Shown here in pieces: positions 56,071 to 64,000 of a DNA stretch of 64,000 bases. Where the stretch lies: the NCBI GenBank assembly GCA_029218405.1, contig JAQXRG010000103.1, positions 1 to 64,000 of the forward strand. Reading direction: 5' to 3'. A program made the translations under genes and the position numbers. Each line of letters starts with the position of its first letter. Positions within the stretch are counted from its first letter, which is position 1. Source of the stretch: Bacteroidales bacterium. Its GTDB lineage: Bacteria; Bacteroidota; Bacteroidia; Bacteroidales; Bacteroidaceae. The notes beneath the pieces were generated by a model that ran no database searches, was not told the DNA's origin, and saw nothing but the letters and a program-made list of their open reading frames with translations.

Positions 56071-56874
56071 TTACAATTGAAATTCCTTTCGACGCAATAC
56101 AAAGGTACTTCCGAGGTACTTTTCACGAACCACAGGGTTCTCCGCCAGCTCTTCGGGCGTTCCCTGGAACAGAATCTTGCCCTCGAACAAGAGGTAAGCC
56201 CGGTCGGTCAGCCGCAAGGTCTCCAACGCATTGTGGTCGGTGATGAGGATGCCGATATTCTTGTCCTTCAACTTCCACACGATGTGCTGGATGTCCTCCA
56301 CCGCGATGGGGTCCACGCCGGCGAAGGGTTCGTCGAGCATGATGAACTTCGGGTCAATGGCCAGGCAGCGCGCAATCTCGGTACGCCGCCGCTCGCCGCC
56401 CGAAAGCTGGTCGCCCAGGTTCTTCCGCACCTTCTGCAGGCGGAACTCCGCAATCAGGCTCTCCAGCTTCTCTTTCTGGTACTCCGGGCTCTTGTCCGTC
56501 AGTTCCAGCACCGAGGCGATGTTGTCCTCCACGCTCATCTTGCGGAACACCGAGGCCTCCTGCGCCAGGTAGCCGATGCCGTTCTGCGCCCGTTTATAGA
56601 CCGGGTAGCCGGTAATATCAAGGTCGTCCAGGTAGATGTGCCCTTCATTGGGCACAATCAGCCCCGTGGTCATGTAGAACGAAGTGGTCTTGCCGGCCCC
56701 GTTCGGACCCAGCAAGCCGACAATCTCCCCCTGCTTCACGTCGAACGACACATGGCTCACGACCGTCCGCTTGCCATATTTCTTCACGAGGTTCTCCGTA
56801 CGCAGCACCATTTTCCCTTGCGGGGCCGCCGCGCTGCCGCGCAAGTCCGGCTGTTCCTTTTCCTGCTCTGCCAT
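56071..56874 (-). CDS. lptB: LPS export ABC transporter ATP-binding protein
   Basis: Cytoplasmic ATPase that drives LPS extraction from the inner membrane with LptF and LptG. The 267-residue protein has Walker A GPNGAGKTTSFYMTTG, Q-loop GIGYLAQEASVFRKMSVEDN, signature LSGGERRRTEIARCLA, Walker B FIMLDEPFAGVDP and the switch His (ITDHN), all close to LptB. It extends about 25 residues at the N-terminus (EQEKEQPDLRGSAAAPQGK). It diverges from mlaE. Pairing with the OstA-like gene is functional, not positional. Confidence 0.95.
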   Translation of the reverse strand: MAEQEKEQPDLRGSAAAPQGKMVLRTENLVKKYGKRTVVSHVSFDVKQGEIVGLLGPNGAGKTTSFYMTTGLIVPNEGHIYLDDLDITGYPVYKRAQNGIGYLAQEASVFRKMSVEDNIASVLELTDKSPEYQKEKLESLIAEFRLQKVRKNLGDQLSGGERRRTEIARCLAIDPKFIMLDEPFAGVDPIAVEDIQHIVWKLKDKNIGILITDHNALETLRLTDRAYLLFEGKILFQGTPEELAENPVVREKYLGSTFVLRRKEFQL

Positions 56875-56939
56875 ATTGTATGCGTCTTAATGATTTCTAA
56901 ATTCGCGTCTCGATGCTGTCCTTTCATCGATTGGCGGTG

Positions 56940-56947
56940 CAAAAGTA
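56940..56947 (-). promoter_or_regulatory. -7 box for lptB
   Basis: On the minus strand TACTTTTG matches TAnnTTTG, about 66 bases before the ATG. No clear -33 element. Confidence 0.55.
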
Positions 56948-57022
56948 GTAAAAATCTTGGGTTCTGTGGTCATCCGCATCAAATTCCTCCCACCTTTTAT
57001 TATAGATTAGCCAAAAAAACAC

Positions 57023-57030
57023 TACTTTTG
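57023..57030 (+). promoter_or_regulatory. -7 box for mlaE-mlaF
   Basis: TACTTTTG matches TAnnTTTG and overlaps the in-frame GTG at 57030, which therefore cannot be the start. The ATG at 57057 lies 26 bases further on. Confidence 0.65.
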
Positions 57031-57056
57031 TGGCATCAAACCATAAGAGAAAGCGT

Positions 57057-57809
57057 ATGATTACACCCATAACCCCCATCATGACCTTCGGCAAGTACCT
57101 CCGGCTGATGGGCAAAGTATTCTCCCGTCCGGAGCGGGTCCGCATGTACTTCAAGCAGTACATCAACGAGATGGTCAAGTTAGGCTACGACTCCATCGGC
57201 ATCGTCCTGCTCATCTCGTTCTTCATCGGCGCGGTCATCTGCATCCAGATCAAGCTGAACATCCAGAGTCCTTGGATGCCCCGCATGGTGGTGGGCTACA
57301 CCACCCGCGAAATCATGCTGCTGGAGTTCTCGTCGTCCATCATGTGTCTCATCCTCTCGGGCAAGGTGGGCTCCAACATTGCCTCCGAAATCGGCACGAT
57401 GCGCGTCACCCAGCAGATTGACGCCCTCGACATCATGGGCGTGAATTCGGCCTCCTACCTCATCCTGCCCAAGATACTGGGACTGATGACCATGATTCCG
57501 CTGCTGGTCACCTTCAGCATCGGCGCGGGCATCTTCGGCGCCTTCTGCACGGCGTGGTTCGGTGGCATCATGACAGCCAGCGACCTGGAATACGGCCTGC
57601 AGTACAGTTTCGTGGAATGGTACATCTGGTGCGGCTTCATCAAGTCGCTCTTCTTCGCCTTCATCATCGCCAGCGTGTCGGCCTACTTCGGCTATACGGT
57701 GGAAGGTGGCTCCATCGCGGTGGGCAAGGCCAGCACTGACTCGGTGGTCAGCAGCAGCGTACTGATTCTTTTCTCCGACTTAATACTTACTCAACTGTTA
57801 ATGGGATGA
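57057..57809 (+). CDS. mlaE: Mla-type ABC transporter permease
   Basis: Inner-membrane permease of a phospholipid-transport ABC system that keeps outer-membrane lipid asymmetry. The 250-residue protein has the MlaE family core: LLISFFIGAVICIQIKLN, GKVGSNIASEIGTMRVTQQIDALDIMGVN, and the C-terminal GYTVEGGSIAVGKASTDSVV. About five membrane segments are seen. It overlaps mlaF by 4 bases. The substrate-binding MlaD/MCE protein is not in the window. Confidence 0.93.
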   Translation: MITPITPIMTFGKYLRLMGKVFSRPERVRMYFKQYINEMVKLGYDSIGIVLLISFFIGAVICIQIKLNIQSPWMPRMVVGYTTREIMLLEFSSSIMCLILSGKVGSNIASEIGTMRVTQQIDALDIMGVNSASYLILPKILGLMTMIPLLVTFSIGAGIFGAFCTAWFGGIMTASDLEYGLQYSFVEWYIWCGFIKSLFFAFIIASVSAYFGYTVEGGSIAVGKASTDSVVSSSVLILFSDLILTQLLMG

Positions 57810-58564
57810 TACAGATTAATGCTCTCCATAAGTCGTTCGAGGGACGCACCGTCCTGAACGACATCAATTTCACGTTCGACAACGGAAAGACCAACCTCAT
57901 CATCGGCCAGAGCGGATCCGGCAAGACAGTGCTGATGAAATGCCTCGTGGGCCTGTTCACGCCCGAACAGGGCGAAGTGCTCTACGACGACCGCAACCTC
58001 ATCAGCATGGGCAAGAAGGAAAAGCAGGCGTTGCGCCGCGAGATGGGCATGATCTTCCAAAGTGCCGCGCTCTTCGACTCGCTCACGGTGCTGGAGAACG
58101 TGATGTTTCCCTTGGACATGTTCTCGAACATGACCAACCGCGAACGCATCCGGCGGGCACAGTTCTGTCTGGACCGTGTCAACCTGACCGACGCGCAGGA
58201 CAAGTATCCCGGCGAAATCAGCGGCGGCATGCAGAAGCGCGTGGCCATCGCCCGCGCCATCGTGCTGCAACCCAAGTATCTCTTCTGCGACGAGCCCAAC
58301 TCGGGACTGGACCCGAAGACTTCCTTGGTGATTGACGAGCTGATTCACGACATCACCACCGAGTACAACATGACCACGGTCATCAACACCCACGACATGA
58401 ACTCTGTGCTGGGCATTGGCGACAGCATCCTCTACATCTACCAGGGGCACAAGGAGTGGGAAGGCACGAAGAACGACGTGTTCAGTGCCACCAACCAGCG
58501 GCTCACCGACTTCATCTTCGCGTCCGACCTGCTGAAGGAGGTGAAGTCTATCAAGTCTTGTTAA
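57806..58564 (+). CDS. mlaF: Mla-type ABC transporter ATP-binding protein
   Basis: Cytoplasmic ATPase partner of MlaE. The 252-residue protein has Walker A GQSGSGKTVLMKCLVG, Q-loop GMIFQSAALFDSLTVLENV, the signature ISGGMQKRVAIARAI, Walker B YLFCDEPNSGLDP and the switch His in NTHDM. SGGMQKRVA and the FQSAALFDSL sequence are typical of MlaF. It overlaps mlaE by 4 bases. Confidence 0.94.
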   Translation: MIQINALHKSFEGRTVLNDINFTFDNGKTNLIIGQSGSGKTVLMKCLVGLFTPEQGEVLYDDRNLISMGKKEKQALRREMGMIFQSAALFDSLTVLENVMFPLDMFSNMTNRERIRRAQFCLDRVNLTDAQDKYPGEISGGMQKRVAIARAIVLQPKYLFCDEPNSGLDPKTSLVIDELIHDITTEYNMTTVINTHDMNSVLGIGDSILYIYQGHKEWEGTKNDVFSATNQRLTDFIFASDLLKEVKSIKSC

Positions 58565-58980
58565 GCGGTCCTCTGGTGGAACCCGACCTTCTGCACACTG
58601 TGATACAGCCCTTGCGTAGAGCCAAGTGTAATAAGATGCAACGTGTCGGTTCCTCCAGGCTCAACAACCGCTACTTATTCTTCAGAATAAGTTCGTAAGC
58701 AGTCAACTTGAACGATTGTCGCATTATTCTTCTGTCAACAATGCAACAATCTGCTTTTTCAGTCCAAACAACCATGCCTTGCTAACAGGCTACGTAGCAA
58801 AATAGTGCTGGATGGTTGGTATAATAGTATCTTTTGTCACATTGTTCATAACTATAAACTATCGGATTCTATGCAAAAATAACAATTTCATATGATGTTC
58901 TGTTTTACGATTTATTTTTATAGTTACTGTGTGAAATGATTCGACAAGCCGTATCGAGTGAATAGTGACGAGACAGTGAT
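58565..58980. other. Low-GC gene-free region between mlaF and the methyltransferase
   Basis: About 416 bases clearly more AT-rich than either neighbour. It contains a perfect palindromic hairpin (58673-58692). No reading frame with coding character is seen on either strand. TAnnTTTG-like sequences occur (TATCTTTTG with an extra T near 58828; TATTTTTG on the minus strand at 58874-58881), but without a -33 partner or a terminator. Imported or decayed DNA is possible. Confidence 0.5.
58673..58692. repeat. Palindromic hairpin with 9-bp arms
   Basis: ACTTATTCT and AGAATAAGT flank a 2-base centre (TC). There is no T run on either side, so this could be a binding site or the end of the mlaEF transcript. 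Confidence 0.6.
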
Positions 58981-59685
58981 TTACTTATACAGCAAGAAAA
59001 TGCAAGGAATCTTCGATAGGTCGGGCAGATGGCCCTTCCACTCCCGGATGGTCTTCGTGCGGATGTACTCCCCCTCACAGGTCAGGTTGGCAGCGATGCA
59101 CAGCTTGGTCTGCGGACGGCAGGTACGCAGCAACTCCTCCAGCAGCTTGTTGTTGCGGTAAGGCGTCTCTATGAACAGCTGTGTCTGGTGCTCGGCATAG
59201 ACGCGCTGCTCCAGTTCCTTCAGCCGACGGACCCGCTCGCCCTGCTCGATGGGCAGGTAGCCGTGGAAGGCGAAACTCTGTCCGTTGAACCCGGAGCCCA
59301 TGACGGACAGCAGGATGGACGACGGTCCCACCAAGGGCACCACCTTCAGCCCCTTGCGCTGGGCAATGGCCACCACGTCCGCTCCCGGGTCGGCCACGGC
59401 CGGACAGCCGGCCTCCGAAATCACGCCCATGGCTTCTCCCGCCTCTAACGGCTGCAGATAACCGGCGATCGCGTCGGGCGACGTATGCTTGTTCAACGGA
59501 TAAAAGGTCAGTCCGTCAATCTGGATGGAAGGATCCACCCTCTTCAGGAACCGGCGGGCGGAACGGACATCCTCGACAATGAAATGACGGATACCCAGGA
59601 TAATCTCACGGTTGTAGGCCGGAAGGACCCGGTCGATGGCGGTGTCGCCCAGCGTGACGGGCAACAGGTAAATGGCTGCTTCCAT
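58981..59685 (-). CDS. RsmI-like SAM-dependent methyltransferase
   Basis: Tetrapyrrole-methylase-fold protein of 234 residues related to RsmI, which 2'-O-methylates C1402 of 16S rRNA. Motifs include AIYLLPVTLGD, VEDVRSARRFLKRVD, VISEAGCPAVADPGADVVA and VPLVGPSSILLSVMGSGF. In RsmI the equivalent of the third motif is SDAGTPGISDPG; the difference makes the exact substrate uncertain. I chose ATG 59685, which matches the usual MxxAxYLLPVTLG start; ATG 59712 adds nine residues. It follows gldB by 46 bases on the same strand. Confidence 0.85.
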   Translation of the reverse strand: MEAAIYLLPVTLGDTAIDRVLPAYNREIILGIRHFIVEDVRSARRFLKRVDPSIQIDGLTFYPLNKHTSPDAIAGYLQPLEAGEAMGVISEAGCPAVADPGADVVAIAQRKGLKVVPLVGPSSILLSVMGSGFNGQSFAFHGYLPIEQGERVRRLKELEQRVYAEHQTQLFIETPYRNNKLLEELLRTCRPQTKLCIAANLTCEGEYIRTKTIREWKGHLPDLSKIPCIFLLYK

Positions 59686-59731
59686 ATCAGGCACAATCAG
59701 ATGTTTCTTCAATCAGTCAGTAAGGAGTCGA

Positions 59732-60727
59732 TTAATAAGGAGTCAATAAGGTAGGGTCGCCGAAGTCACTCCGTCCGAGCAGTTCTTCCACACTGGTCTC
59801 GGGATGCTGCTTCAGGTAGGCTTTGACCAGCTGGATGCCTATCCAGGTGCCAGCCATCGGCGGTACAGGTTTTCCCTCCAACTGGGGAGAAGAGGCGGGA
59901 TAAGTGAACGCCCGCACCAGCATCGGGTCGGTGCTGTACAGGTAACCGTTGCCCTTCATTTCTTCCCACAGCCTCCGGCCGTTCTCCTTACACCAAGCCT
60001 TCTCTTCCGGCGTGTAGCCCAGCAGGTCCTCTTCCGACATGCCGTCCACTAACCGGCTGACCACCCAGAAGATTTTCCCCCGGTACATCAGCTGGTCGAG
60101 CAGGGTACGGTGGCCCGGATGCCACCCGAAGGGATAGCGTCCCATAAGGAAGAACAGGAAACAGTCGGGTACGATGTGCCTGCGTTCCATCGAGCGGTAC
60201 TGATTGGGATAGTAATACTTCGGGTAGAGGGGATAGTCGGCCCCCATGTACTTGTCGAGGCTGATGCCGAGCAGGCTGTCGGTCACCACGACCGACTGGT
60301 TGAGGGCGGACACTTGGGCATAGACCCGCGGCACCACCAGATCGGGCACCGACTTGCGCAGACGGCGGAAACCGTCCGTCAGTCCCTGTTCGATGTCGGA
60401 CAGGTCGTGGAACTCCTCCTGCACATCGTCCATCAGCCGCAACAGGGTGGTGTCGGCGTAATAGGCGCACAGACGGTTGATGATGGCCGGTTCGCCCACC
60501 GTGCCCAGCTCCAGCACGTCCTCTATCAACAATTTGGTCGCCTGGGGAAACTCCAGGCTCATCTTCTGGAGGGCGGTGACACTGTTCAGCGTCACCGCCT
60601 CGTACTGCAGGCGGTCGTAACGGGCCACCTTCACCTCCCCGTCGGACACAGACTTCTCCTCCCACCTGACGAGATGGCAGGCGGAAAAGGCGAAAAGCCC
60701 TACCAGCAGGAACAGGAAGCGGCCCAT
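59732..60727 (-). CDS. gldB: GldB-family gliding motility lipoprotein homologue
   Basis: The 331-residue lipoprotein (signal peptide MGRFLFLLVGLFAFSAC, Cys near residue 17) has the family's conserved IDKYMGADYPLYPKYYYP-like segment (SLDKYMGADYPLYPKYYY), VPDCFLFFLMGRYPFG, and the C-terminal GTWIGIQLVKAYLKQHPETSVEELL. In gliding flavobacteria GldB is required for motility; Bacteroidales homologues occur in non-gliding species and may serve a general envelope role. It lies 12 bases after fabI, in an operon with the RsmI-like gene. Confidence 0.88.
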   Translation of the reverse strand: MGRFLFLLVGLFAFSACHLVRWEEKSVSDGEVKVARYDRLQYEAVTLNSVTALQKMSLEFPQATKLLIEDVLELGTVGEPAIINRLCAYYADTTLLRLMDDVQEEFHDLSDIEQGLTDGFRRLRKSVPDLVVPRVYAQVSALNQSVVVTDSLLGISLDKYMGADYPLYPKYYYPNQYRSMERRHIVPDCFLFFLMGRYPFGWHPGHRTLLDQLMYRGKIFWVVSRLVDGMSEEDLLGYTPEEKAWCKENGRRLWEEMKGNGYLYSTDPMLVRAFTYPASSPQLEGKPVPPMAGTWIGIQLVKAYLKQHPETSVEELLGRSDFGDPTLLTPY

Positions 60728-60739
60728 CCTCGCGCGCGG

Positions 60740-61597
60740 TTAACCGTAAATAATGTTACCGTTCTCGTCCTTGTACTCATCCAGCCCCTTCTCGTAAGTG
60801 GCCATGGCACGCAGACTCATGCCCACGCTGGAGAATCCACCGTCGTGGAACAGGTTCTGCATGGTCACCTTCCGGGTCAGGTCAGAGAACATCACGATGG
60901 CATAGTCGGCACACTCATCGGCCGACGCGTTGCCCAGGGGCGACATGCGGTTGGCGAAATCGAACAGCTTGTCCATGCCCTTCACGCCCGAACCGGCGGT
61001 GGTCATCGTGGGCGACTGCGAGATGGTATTGATGCGCACGTGGTGCTCACGTCCGTAGATGTAGCCGAAGCTGCGGGCGATGGACTCCAGCAGGGCCTTG
61101 GCGTCGGCCATGTCGTTGTAACCGTAGAAGGTACGCTGCGCGGCCACATAGCTCAGGGCCAGGATAGAGCCGTACTCGTTGATGGCGTTCAGCTTCTTGG
61201 CCGACTGAATCATCTTGTGGAACGAGACAGCGGAAATATCGAGTGTCTTTTCCAGCATGTCATAGTCCAGGTCATCGTAGGTACGCTTCTTGCGCACGTT
61301 GGGCGACATGCCGATGGAGTGGAGCACGAAGTCAATTTTTCCACCCAGCACTTCCATAGAACGCCGGAAGACATTCTCCAAGTCCTCCACGCTCGTAGCG
61401 TCAGCGGGGATCACCTCACAGCCCAGCTTCTCCGACAAAGCGGAGACCTGCCCCATGCGCACGGCCACCGGGGTGTTCGACAATGTGATGACAGCACCTT
61501 CCTCAACGGCTCTCTCAGCCACTTTCCAAGCAATCGACTGCTCGTTCAAGGCACCGAAGATAATCCCTCTTTTTCCTTTCAGTAAGTTATAACTCAT
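60740..61597 (-). CDS. fabI: Enoyl-ACP reductase
   Basis: NADH-dependent enzyme for the last step of each fatty-acid elongation cycle. The 285-residue protein has the SDR-type N-terminus KRGIIFGALNEQSIAWKVAE, the HSIGMSP motif, and the catalytic Tyr-x6-Lys in YNDMADAK, typical of FabI rather than FabK or FabL. It is the first gene of a minus-strand operon with gldB and the RsmI-like gene and has its own -7 box. Confidence 0.96.
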   Translation of the reverse strand: MSYNLLKGKRGIIFGALNEQSIAWKVAERAVEEGAVITLSNTPVAVRMGQVSALSEKLGCEVIPADATSVEDLENVFRRSMEVLGGKIDFVLHSIGMSPNVRKKRTYDDLDYDMLEKTLDISAVSFHKMIQSAKKLNAINEYGSILALSYVAAQRTFYGYNDMADAKALLESIARSFGYIYGREHHVRINTISQSPTMTTAGSGVKGMDKLFDFANRMSPLGNASADECADYAIVMFSDLTRKVTMQNLFHDGGFSSVGMSLRAMATYEKGLDEYKDENGNIIYG

Positions 61598-61624
61598 AGT
61601 TTCTTCTATTTAGTAATTCGGCGG

Positions 61625-61632
61625 CAAAGATA
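61625..61632 (-). promoter_or_regulatory. -7 box for fabI
   Basis: On the minus strand TATCTTTG matches TAnnTTTG, 27 bases before the ATG. The -33 element is unclear. Confidence 0.6.
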
Positions 61633-61803
61633 CAAACTTATCTTCATTTATCTGTGTTTTTGAACATATAAATGACGAAAAACAACAATTCTTCCCCCAT
61701 TTCAGGACAAATCTCCCCCTTACCGCTACCGGCAGAAAGACGGAAATCCCAGTTTTTTCACGCATTCGGTCAAAATCTTCACATCCGTTTCCTCCCGGTT
61801 ACG

Positions 61804-61811
61804 TACCTTTG
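61804..61811 (+). promoter_or_regulatory. -7 box for the GH28 gene and its leader
   Basis: TACCTTTG matches TAnnTTTG. It would give a leader of about 200 bases before the GH28 ATG. The -33 element is weak. Confidence 0.5.
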
Positions 61812-61867
61812 CAACCGTTATCAAGAGGTTTTTCATAATATTTATTTAAGGTTAGAATTAGGTTAAA

Positions 61868-62023
61868 ATGCAACGTCAATCCTTCCTGAAGTCCTCTGTG
61901 AAGAGCGCTTCAGCCAAGGATTGTCTTTCTGCCACCTCCCCTGCCCTACGGGGTCCTCGACACCGGCCGCAGGGAGTGGAAAAAACACCAGTGACTAATA
62001 TTATTAAAAAACATATAGAATAA
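61868..62023 (+). CDS. Possible 51-residue leader ORF upstream of GH28
   Basis: An ATG at 61868 opens a frame of 51 codons (MQRQSFLKSSVKSASAKDC at the start, IIKKHIE at the end) whose TAA overlaps the first A of the GH28 ATG (TAATG). This arrangement is used for translational coupling. The peptide is basic and has no recognised domain or signal peptide. It may be a chance frame in the leader. The inner part is GC-rich with self-complementary stretches (CCCCTGCCCTACGGGG). Confidence 0.3.
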   Translation: MQRQSFLKSSVKSASAKDCLSATSPALRGPRHRPQGVEKTPVTNIIKKHIE

Positions 62024-63624
62024 TGATGAACGTACATTCCTTCAAAAAATGGAGCCTGTCAGTGGGACTGACGACACTGCTCCTCGGTGCCGCAGGATGC
62101 GCGCCGGCCACACAGCCGGACAAAGCACCTGCCGACGACCTGTATGCTACCCTCCCCTTTGAAATGGAGGCCGTGCAACGGCCTGTGTTCCCTGCGCTCA
62201 CCCGTTCCATCGTGGAATACGGTGCCGTGGCCGATGGGACCACCCTCAATACGGAAGCCATCAACTGTGCCATCAGCGAAGTCTCCGCACAGGGCGGAGG
62301 CACGGTGGACATCCCCGCCGGTTTGTGGCTGACGGGACCCATTGTCCTGCAGGACAATGTGTGCCTGCACCTCGCGGCGAACGCGCTGGTGCTCTTCTCT
62401 GACGACCACAGCCTCTACCCCATCATCAACACCTCGTTCGAGGGACTGGAGACCCGCCGCTGCCAGTCGCCCATCTCCGCACTGGGGGCGCGGAACATCG
62501 CCATCACCGGACAAGGCGTGATGGACGGCAACGGCGACAGCTGGCGGCCGGTGAAGAAAAGCAAGCTCACGGACGCGCAGTGGAAGAAACTGATCGCACA
62601 AGGCGGCATCGTGGAGAAAGATGTATGGTATCCCAGCGAAGGCTCGTTCAAGGGATTCAGCGCCTGCAAGAACTTCAACGTGCCCGAAGGCATCACCACG
62701 CCGGAGGAATGGAACAGCATCCGCGACTGGCTGCGCCCGGTGCTGCTCAGCTTCGTCGGCTGCAAGAAGGTGCTGCTCGAAGGAGTCACCTTCAAGAACT
62801 CGCCGAGCTGGTGCCTGCACCCGCTGTCGTGCGAGGACATCACCCTCGACCGCGTCACGGTGTCGAACCCGTGGTACTCGCAGAACGGCGACGCACTCGA
62901 CTTAGAGTCGTGCAACCGTGCCCTCATCCAGAACTGCAGCTTCGACGCGGGCGATGACGGCATCTGCATCAAGTCGGGCAAGGACGAGGACGGACGCCGC
63001 CGGGGCGAGCCCTGCCAGAACGTCATCATCCGCAACAATGTCGTCCTCCACGGCCACGGCGGATTCGTGGTAGGCAGCGAGATGTCGGGCGGCGTGAAGA
63101 ACGTGTACGTGGACAACTGCACCTTCCTCGGGACGGACGTAGGTCTGCGCTTCAAGAGTACCCGCGGACGGGGTGGCGTGGTGGAGAACATCCACATCAG
63201 CCGCATCAACATGATTGACATTCCGAACGAGGCCCTTATCTTCAACCTGTTCTACGGCGGAAAGGGTCCCGGCGAGGAGGACAAGTCGAACATCCAGGTG
63301 ACCGAGATTCCGGCAGTGACCGAGGAGACACCGGCCTTCCGCGACATCTTCATCAAGGACGTAACGGCCCGCAAGGTAGGGCGCGCCATCCTCTTCAACG
63401 GACTGCCGGAGATGCCCATCCGCAACGTGCACATGGAGAACCTGACCATCACGGGCGCCAAGGACGGGGTCATCCTGAACCGGACGGAAGGCGCGGTGCT
63501 GAAGAATGTCAAGGTGGAAACCCTGAAGGGAGGCGATAACCTCCGGATGCAGGAGGTCCGCAACGTGACCATCGGCGACAAGGTCTATGAACAAGTGGAA
63601 CAATCCGTTTCTGTAGCATTCTGA
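62023..63624 (+). CDS. GH28 family polygalacturonase-type lipoprotein
   Basis: Right-handed beta-helix glycoside hydrolase acting on galacturonides or pectin fragments. The 533-residue protein begins with a lipoprotein-like signal (WSLSVGLTTLLLGAAGC, Cys near residue 26). It has VEYGAVADGTTLNTEAINCAI and the GH28 catalytic stretches: NGDALDLESC, FDAGDDGICIKSG, and RFKSTRGRGG, with GHGGFVVGSEMSGGV. The catalytic Asp residues are present, though the usual NTDG reads NGDA here. Start is ATG 62023 or 62026. It precedes a DUF4861 gene, a usual neighbour in pectin loci. Confidence 0.92.
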   Translation: MMNVHSFKKWSLSVGLTTLLLGAAGCAPATQPDKAPADDLYATLPFEMEAVQRPVFPALTRSIVEYGAVADGTTLNTEAINCAISEVSAQGGGTVDIPAGLWLTGPIVLQDNVCLHLAANALVLFSDDHSLYPIINTSFEGLETRRCQSPISALGARNIAITGQGVMDGNGDSWRPVKKSKLTDAQWKKLIAQGGIVEKDVWYPSEGSFKGFSACKNFNVPEGITTPEEWNSIRDWLRPVLLSFVGCKKVLLEGVTFKNSPSWCLHPLSCEDITLDRVTVSNPWYSQNGDALDLESCNRALIQNCSFDAGDDGICIKSGKDEDGRRRGEPCQNVIIRNNVVLHGHGGFVVGSEMSGGVKNVYVDNCTFLGTDVGLRFKSTRGRGGVVENIHISRINMIDIPNEALIFNLFYGGKGPGEEDKSNIQVTEIPAVTEETPAFRDIFIKDVTARKVGRAILFNGLPEMPIRNVHMENLTITGAKDGVILNRTEGAVLKNVKVETLKGGDNLRMQEVRNVTIGDKVYEQVEQSVSVAF

Positions 63625-63670
63625 GGATACGGGCCCGTGCGGGAGCTTCTCCTCCCGTACGGACGTATCC
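63625..63670 (+). other. Long hairpin after the GH28 gene
   Basis: A stem of 18 pairs in two blocks, with a G-T wobble and a small bulge (63625-63645 with 63652-63670), closes on a 6-base loop. No T run follows, so it may stabilise the GH28 message or partly terminate. Confidence 0.55.
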
Positions 63671-63680
63671 GGTTCCAGCC

Positions 63681-63717
63681 GTTCAAACACTGCTCAAACG
63701 GTGTTTGAACGGCGTTT
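63681..63717. repeat. Three 11-bp units of the TTGAACGGTGT-type repeat
   Basis: GTTCAAACACT, GCTCAAACGGT and GTTTGAACGGC follow without gaps, then GTTTTATCC. Same period and similar tail as the array at 37528-37584. Confidence 0.75.
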
Positions 63718-63742
63718 TATCCTTTTCAAATCCCTTTTATCC

Positions 63743-64000
63743 ATGAAAACAATCTCCCTCATTGCCCTGGCCGCGCTCCTTTTCGCCGGAACGGCGGCCG
63801 CCCAGCCCTCCACGAAAACCCTCCAGCTGGAAGTGGCCAATCCCTGGCCCGAAGCGAAAACCGACGAGCCGGTCGTGCTGCGCCTGGCCGACGTGCGTCC
63901 CGGCTTCACCGTCCGCTCGGCGGTCGTCCGGACAGCGACGGAGGAAATCCCCTCGCAGCTCGATGATTTCGACGAGGACCTGCGGGCCGACGAGCTGGCC
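63743..64000 (+). CDS. DUF4861-family protein, 3' end outside window
   Basis: Only the first 86 codons are visible. A signal peptide (MKTISLIALAALLFAGTAAA, cleavage near AQPS) precedes LEVANPWPEAKTDEPVVLRL and the motif IPSQLDDFDEDLRADEL, which I associate with DUF4861 proteins found beside GH28 and GH105 genes. The exact substrate is unknown. It is 118 bases after GH28 and the 11-bp repeats lie between them. Confidence 0.75.
   Translation, partial: MKTISLIALAALLFAGTAAAQPSTKTLQLEVANPWPEAKTDEPVVLRLADVRPGFTVRSAVVRTATEEIPSQLDDFDEDLRADELA

Larger units (their letters stand above)
61598..62022. other. Intergenic region between fabI and GH28
   Basis: About 425 bases between divergent genes. It contains the fabI -7 box (61625-61632), a plus-strand -7 box (61804-61811) and a 51-codon frame (61868-62023) reaching the GH28 start. 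A 64-codon frame at 61672-61866 spans the plus-strand promoter and is unlikely to be a gene. Confidence 0.6.

Noticed and set aside
58828..58881. Possible small-RNA promoters in the low-GC gap
   Set aside because: TATCTTTTG has one base too many and TATTTTTG on the minus strand lacks a -33 partner; neither is followed by a terminator with a T run.
61672..61866. A 64-codon plus-strand frame upstream of the GH28 gene
   Set aside because: The -7 box at 61804-61811 lies inside it, and composition is not coding-like.

Overview
The window is GC-rich chromosomal DNA from a Bacteroidales bacterium, most likely a high-GC member of the Bacteroidaceae; genus is not determined. Three things support this. 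Promoters match the Bacteroidetes pattern (TTTG or TTG, about 20 bases, TAnnTTTG). There is a SusC/SusD pair with GH92 and GH28 glycoside hydrolases, and TonB-dependent receptors, GldB, DUF4834 and three tandem SurA-like proteins. The tmRNA has a tag ending in YALAA. Shine-Dalgarno sequences are mostly absent, so starts were chosen from family alignment and promoter position.

Layout, left to right. 1-1924: 3' part of an S9 dipeptidyl peptidase. 2.1-7.3 kb: plus-strand operon of aroA, a small membrane protein, a metal ABC permease, tsaE and a TPR/HTH regulator whose N-terminus resembles Imm17. 7.3-10.2 kb: a repeat-rich intergenic region and a TonB-dependent receptor. 10.2-14.8 kb (minus): dnaE, trxA and a small acidic protein. 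15-16.7 kb: psd, pssA and a DUF4834 gene, then a candidate small RNA. 17-20.5 kb: tadA and a small basic protein on the minus strand, facing yraN, mmcQ/yjbR, birA and a MATE transporter. 20.5-29.5 kb: a beheaded GH2-type gene, then susC, susD, a DUF6057-type membrane protein and a PD40 propeller lipoprotein with a CVNCH haem-c motif. 29.6-33.6 kb: pyrH, manA and a GH92 alpha-mannosidase.

33.6-36.9 kb holds two divergent gene remnants (DUF5107/TPR and AraC) that both lack their 5' parts, then a lactonase lipoprotein. tmRNA lies at 37.0-37.4 kb, followed by an iron alcohol dehydrogenase and a DASS carboxylate transporter. 40.7-56.9 kb is a long minus-strand housekeeping block: mutL, a small protein, an OstA-like protein, three SurA-like foldases, guaB, recQ, clpX, clpP, tig and lptB. 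mlaE and mlaF diverge from lptB. After a low-GC gap come fabI, gldB and an RsmI-like methyltransferase on the minus strand. The window ends with a GH28 polygalacturonase and the start of a DUF4861 gene.

Functional themes are outer-membrane biogenesis (OstA-like, SurA trio, LptB, Mla), phospholipid and fatty-acid synthesis (psd, pssA, fabI), protein quality control (tig, clpP, clpX, tmRNA) and glycan use (SusCD, GH92 with manA, GH28 with DUF4861). Observations most worth checking are the double 5' deletion at 35.4 kb, the GH2 remnant, the Imm17-TPR-HTH fusion, the nine-G tract in the susC signal peptide, the candidate sRNA near 16.8-16.9 kb, and the 11-bp and 22-bp periodic intergenic repeats. 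No complete new defence or mobile system was seen.
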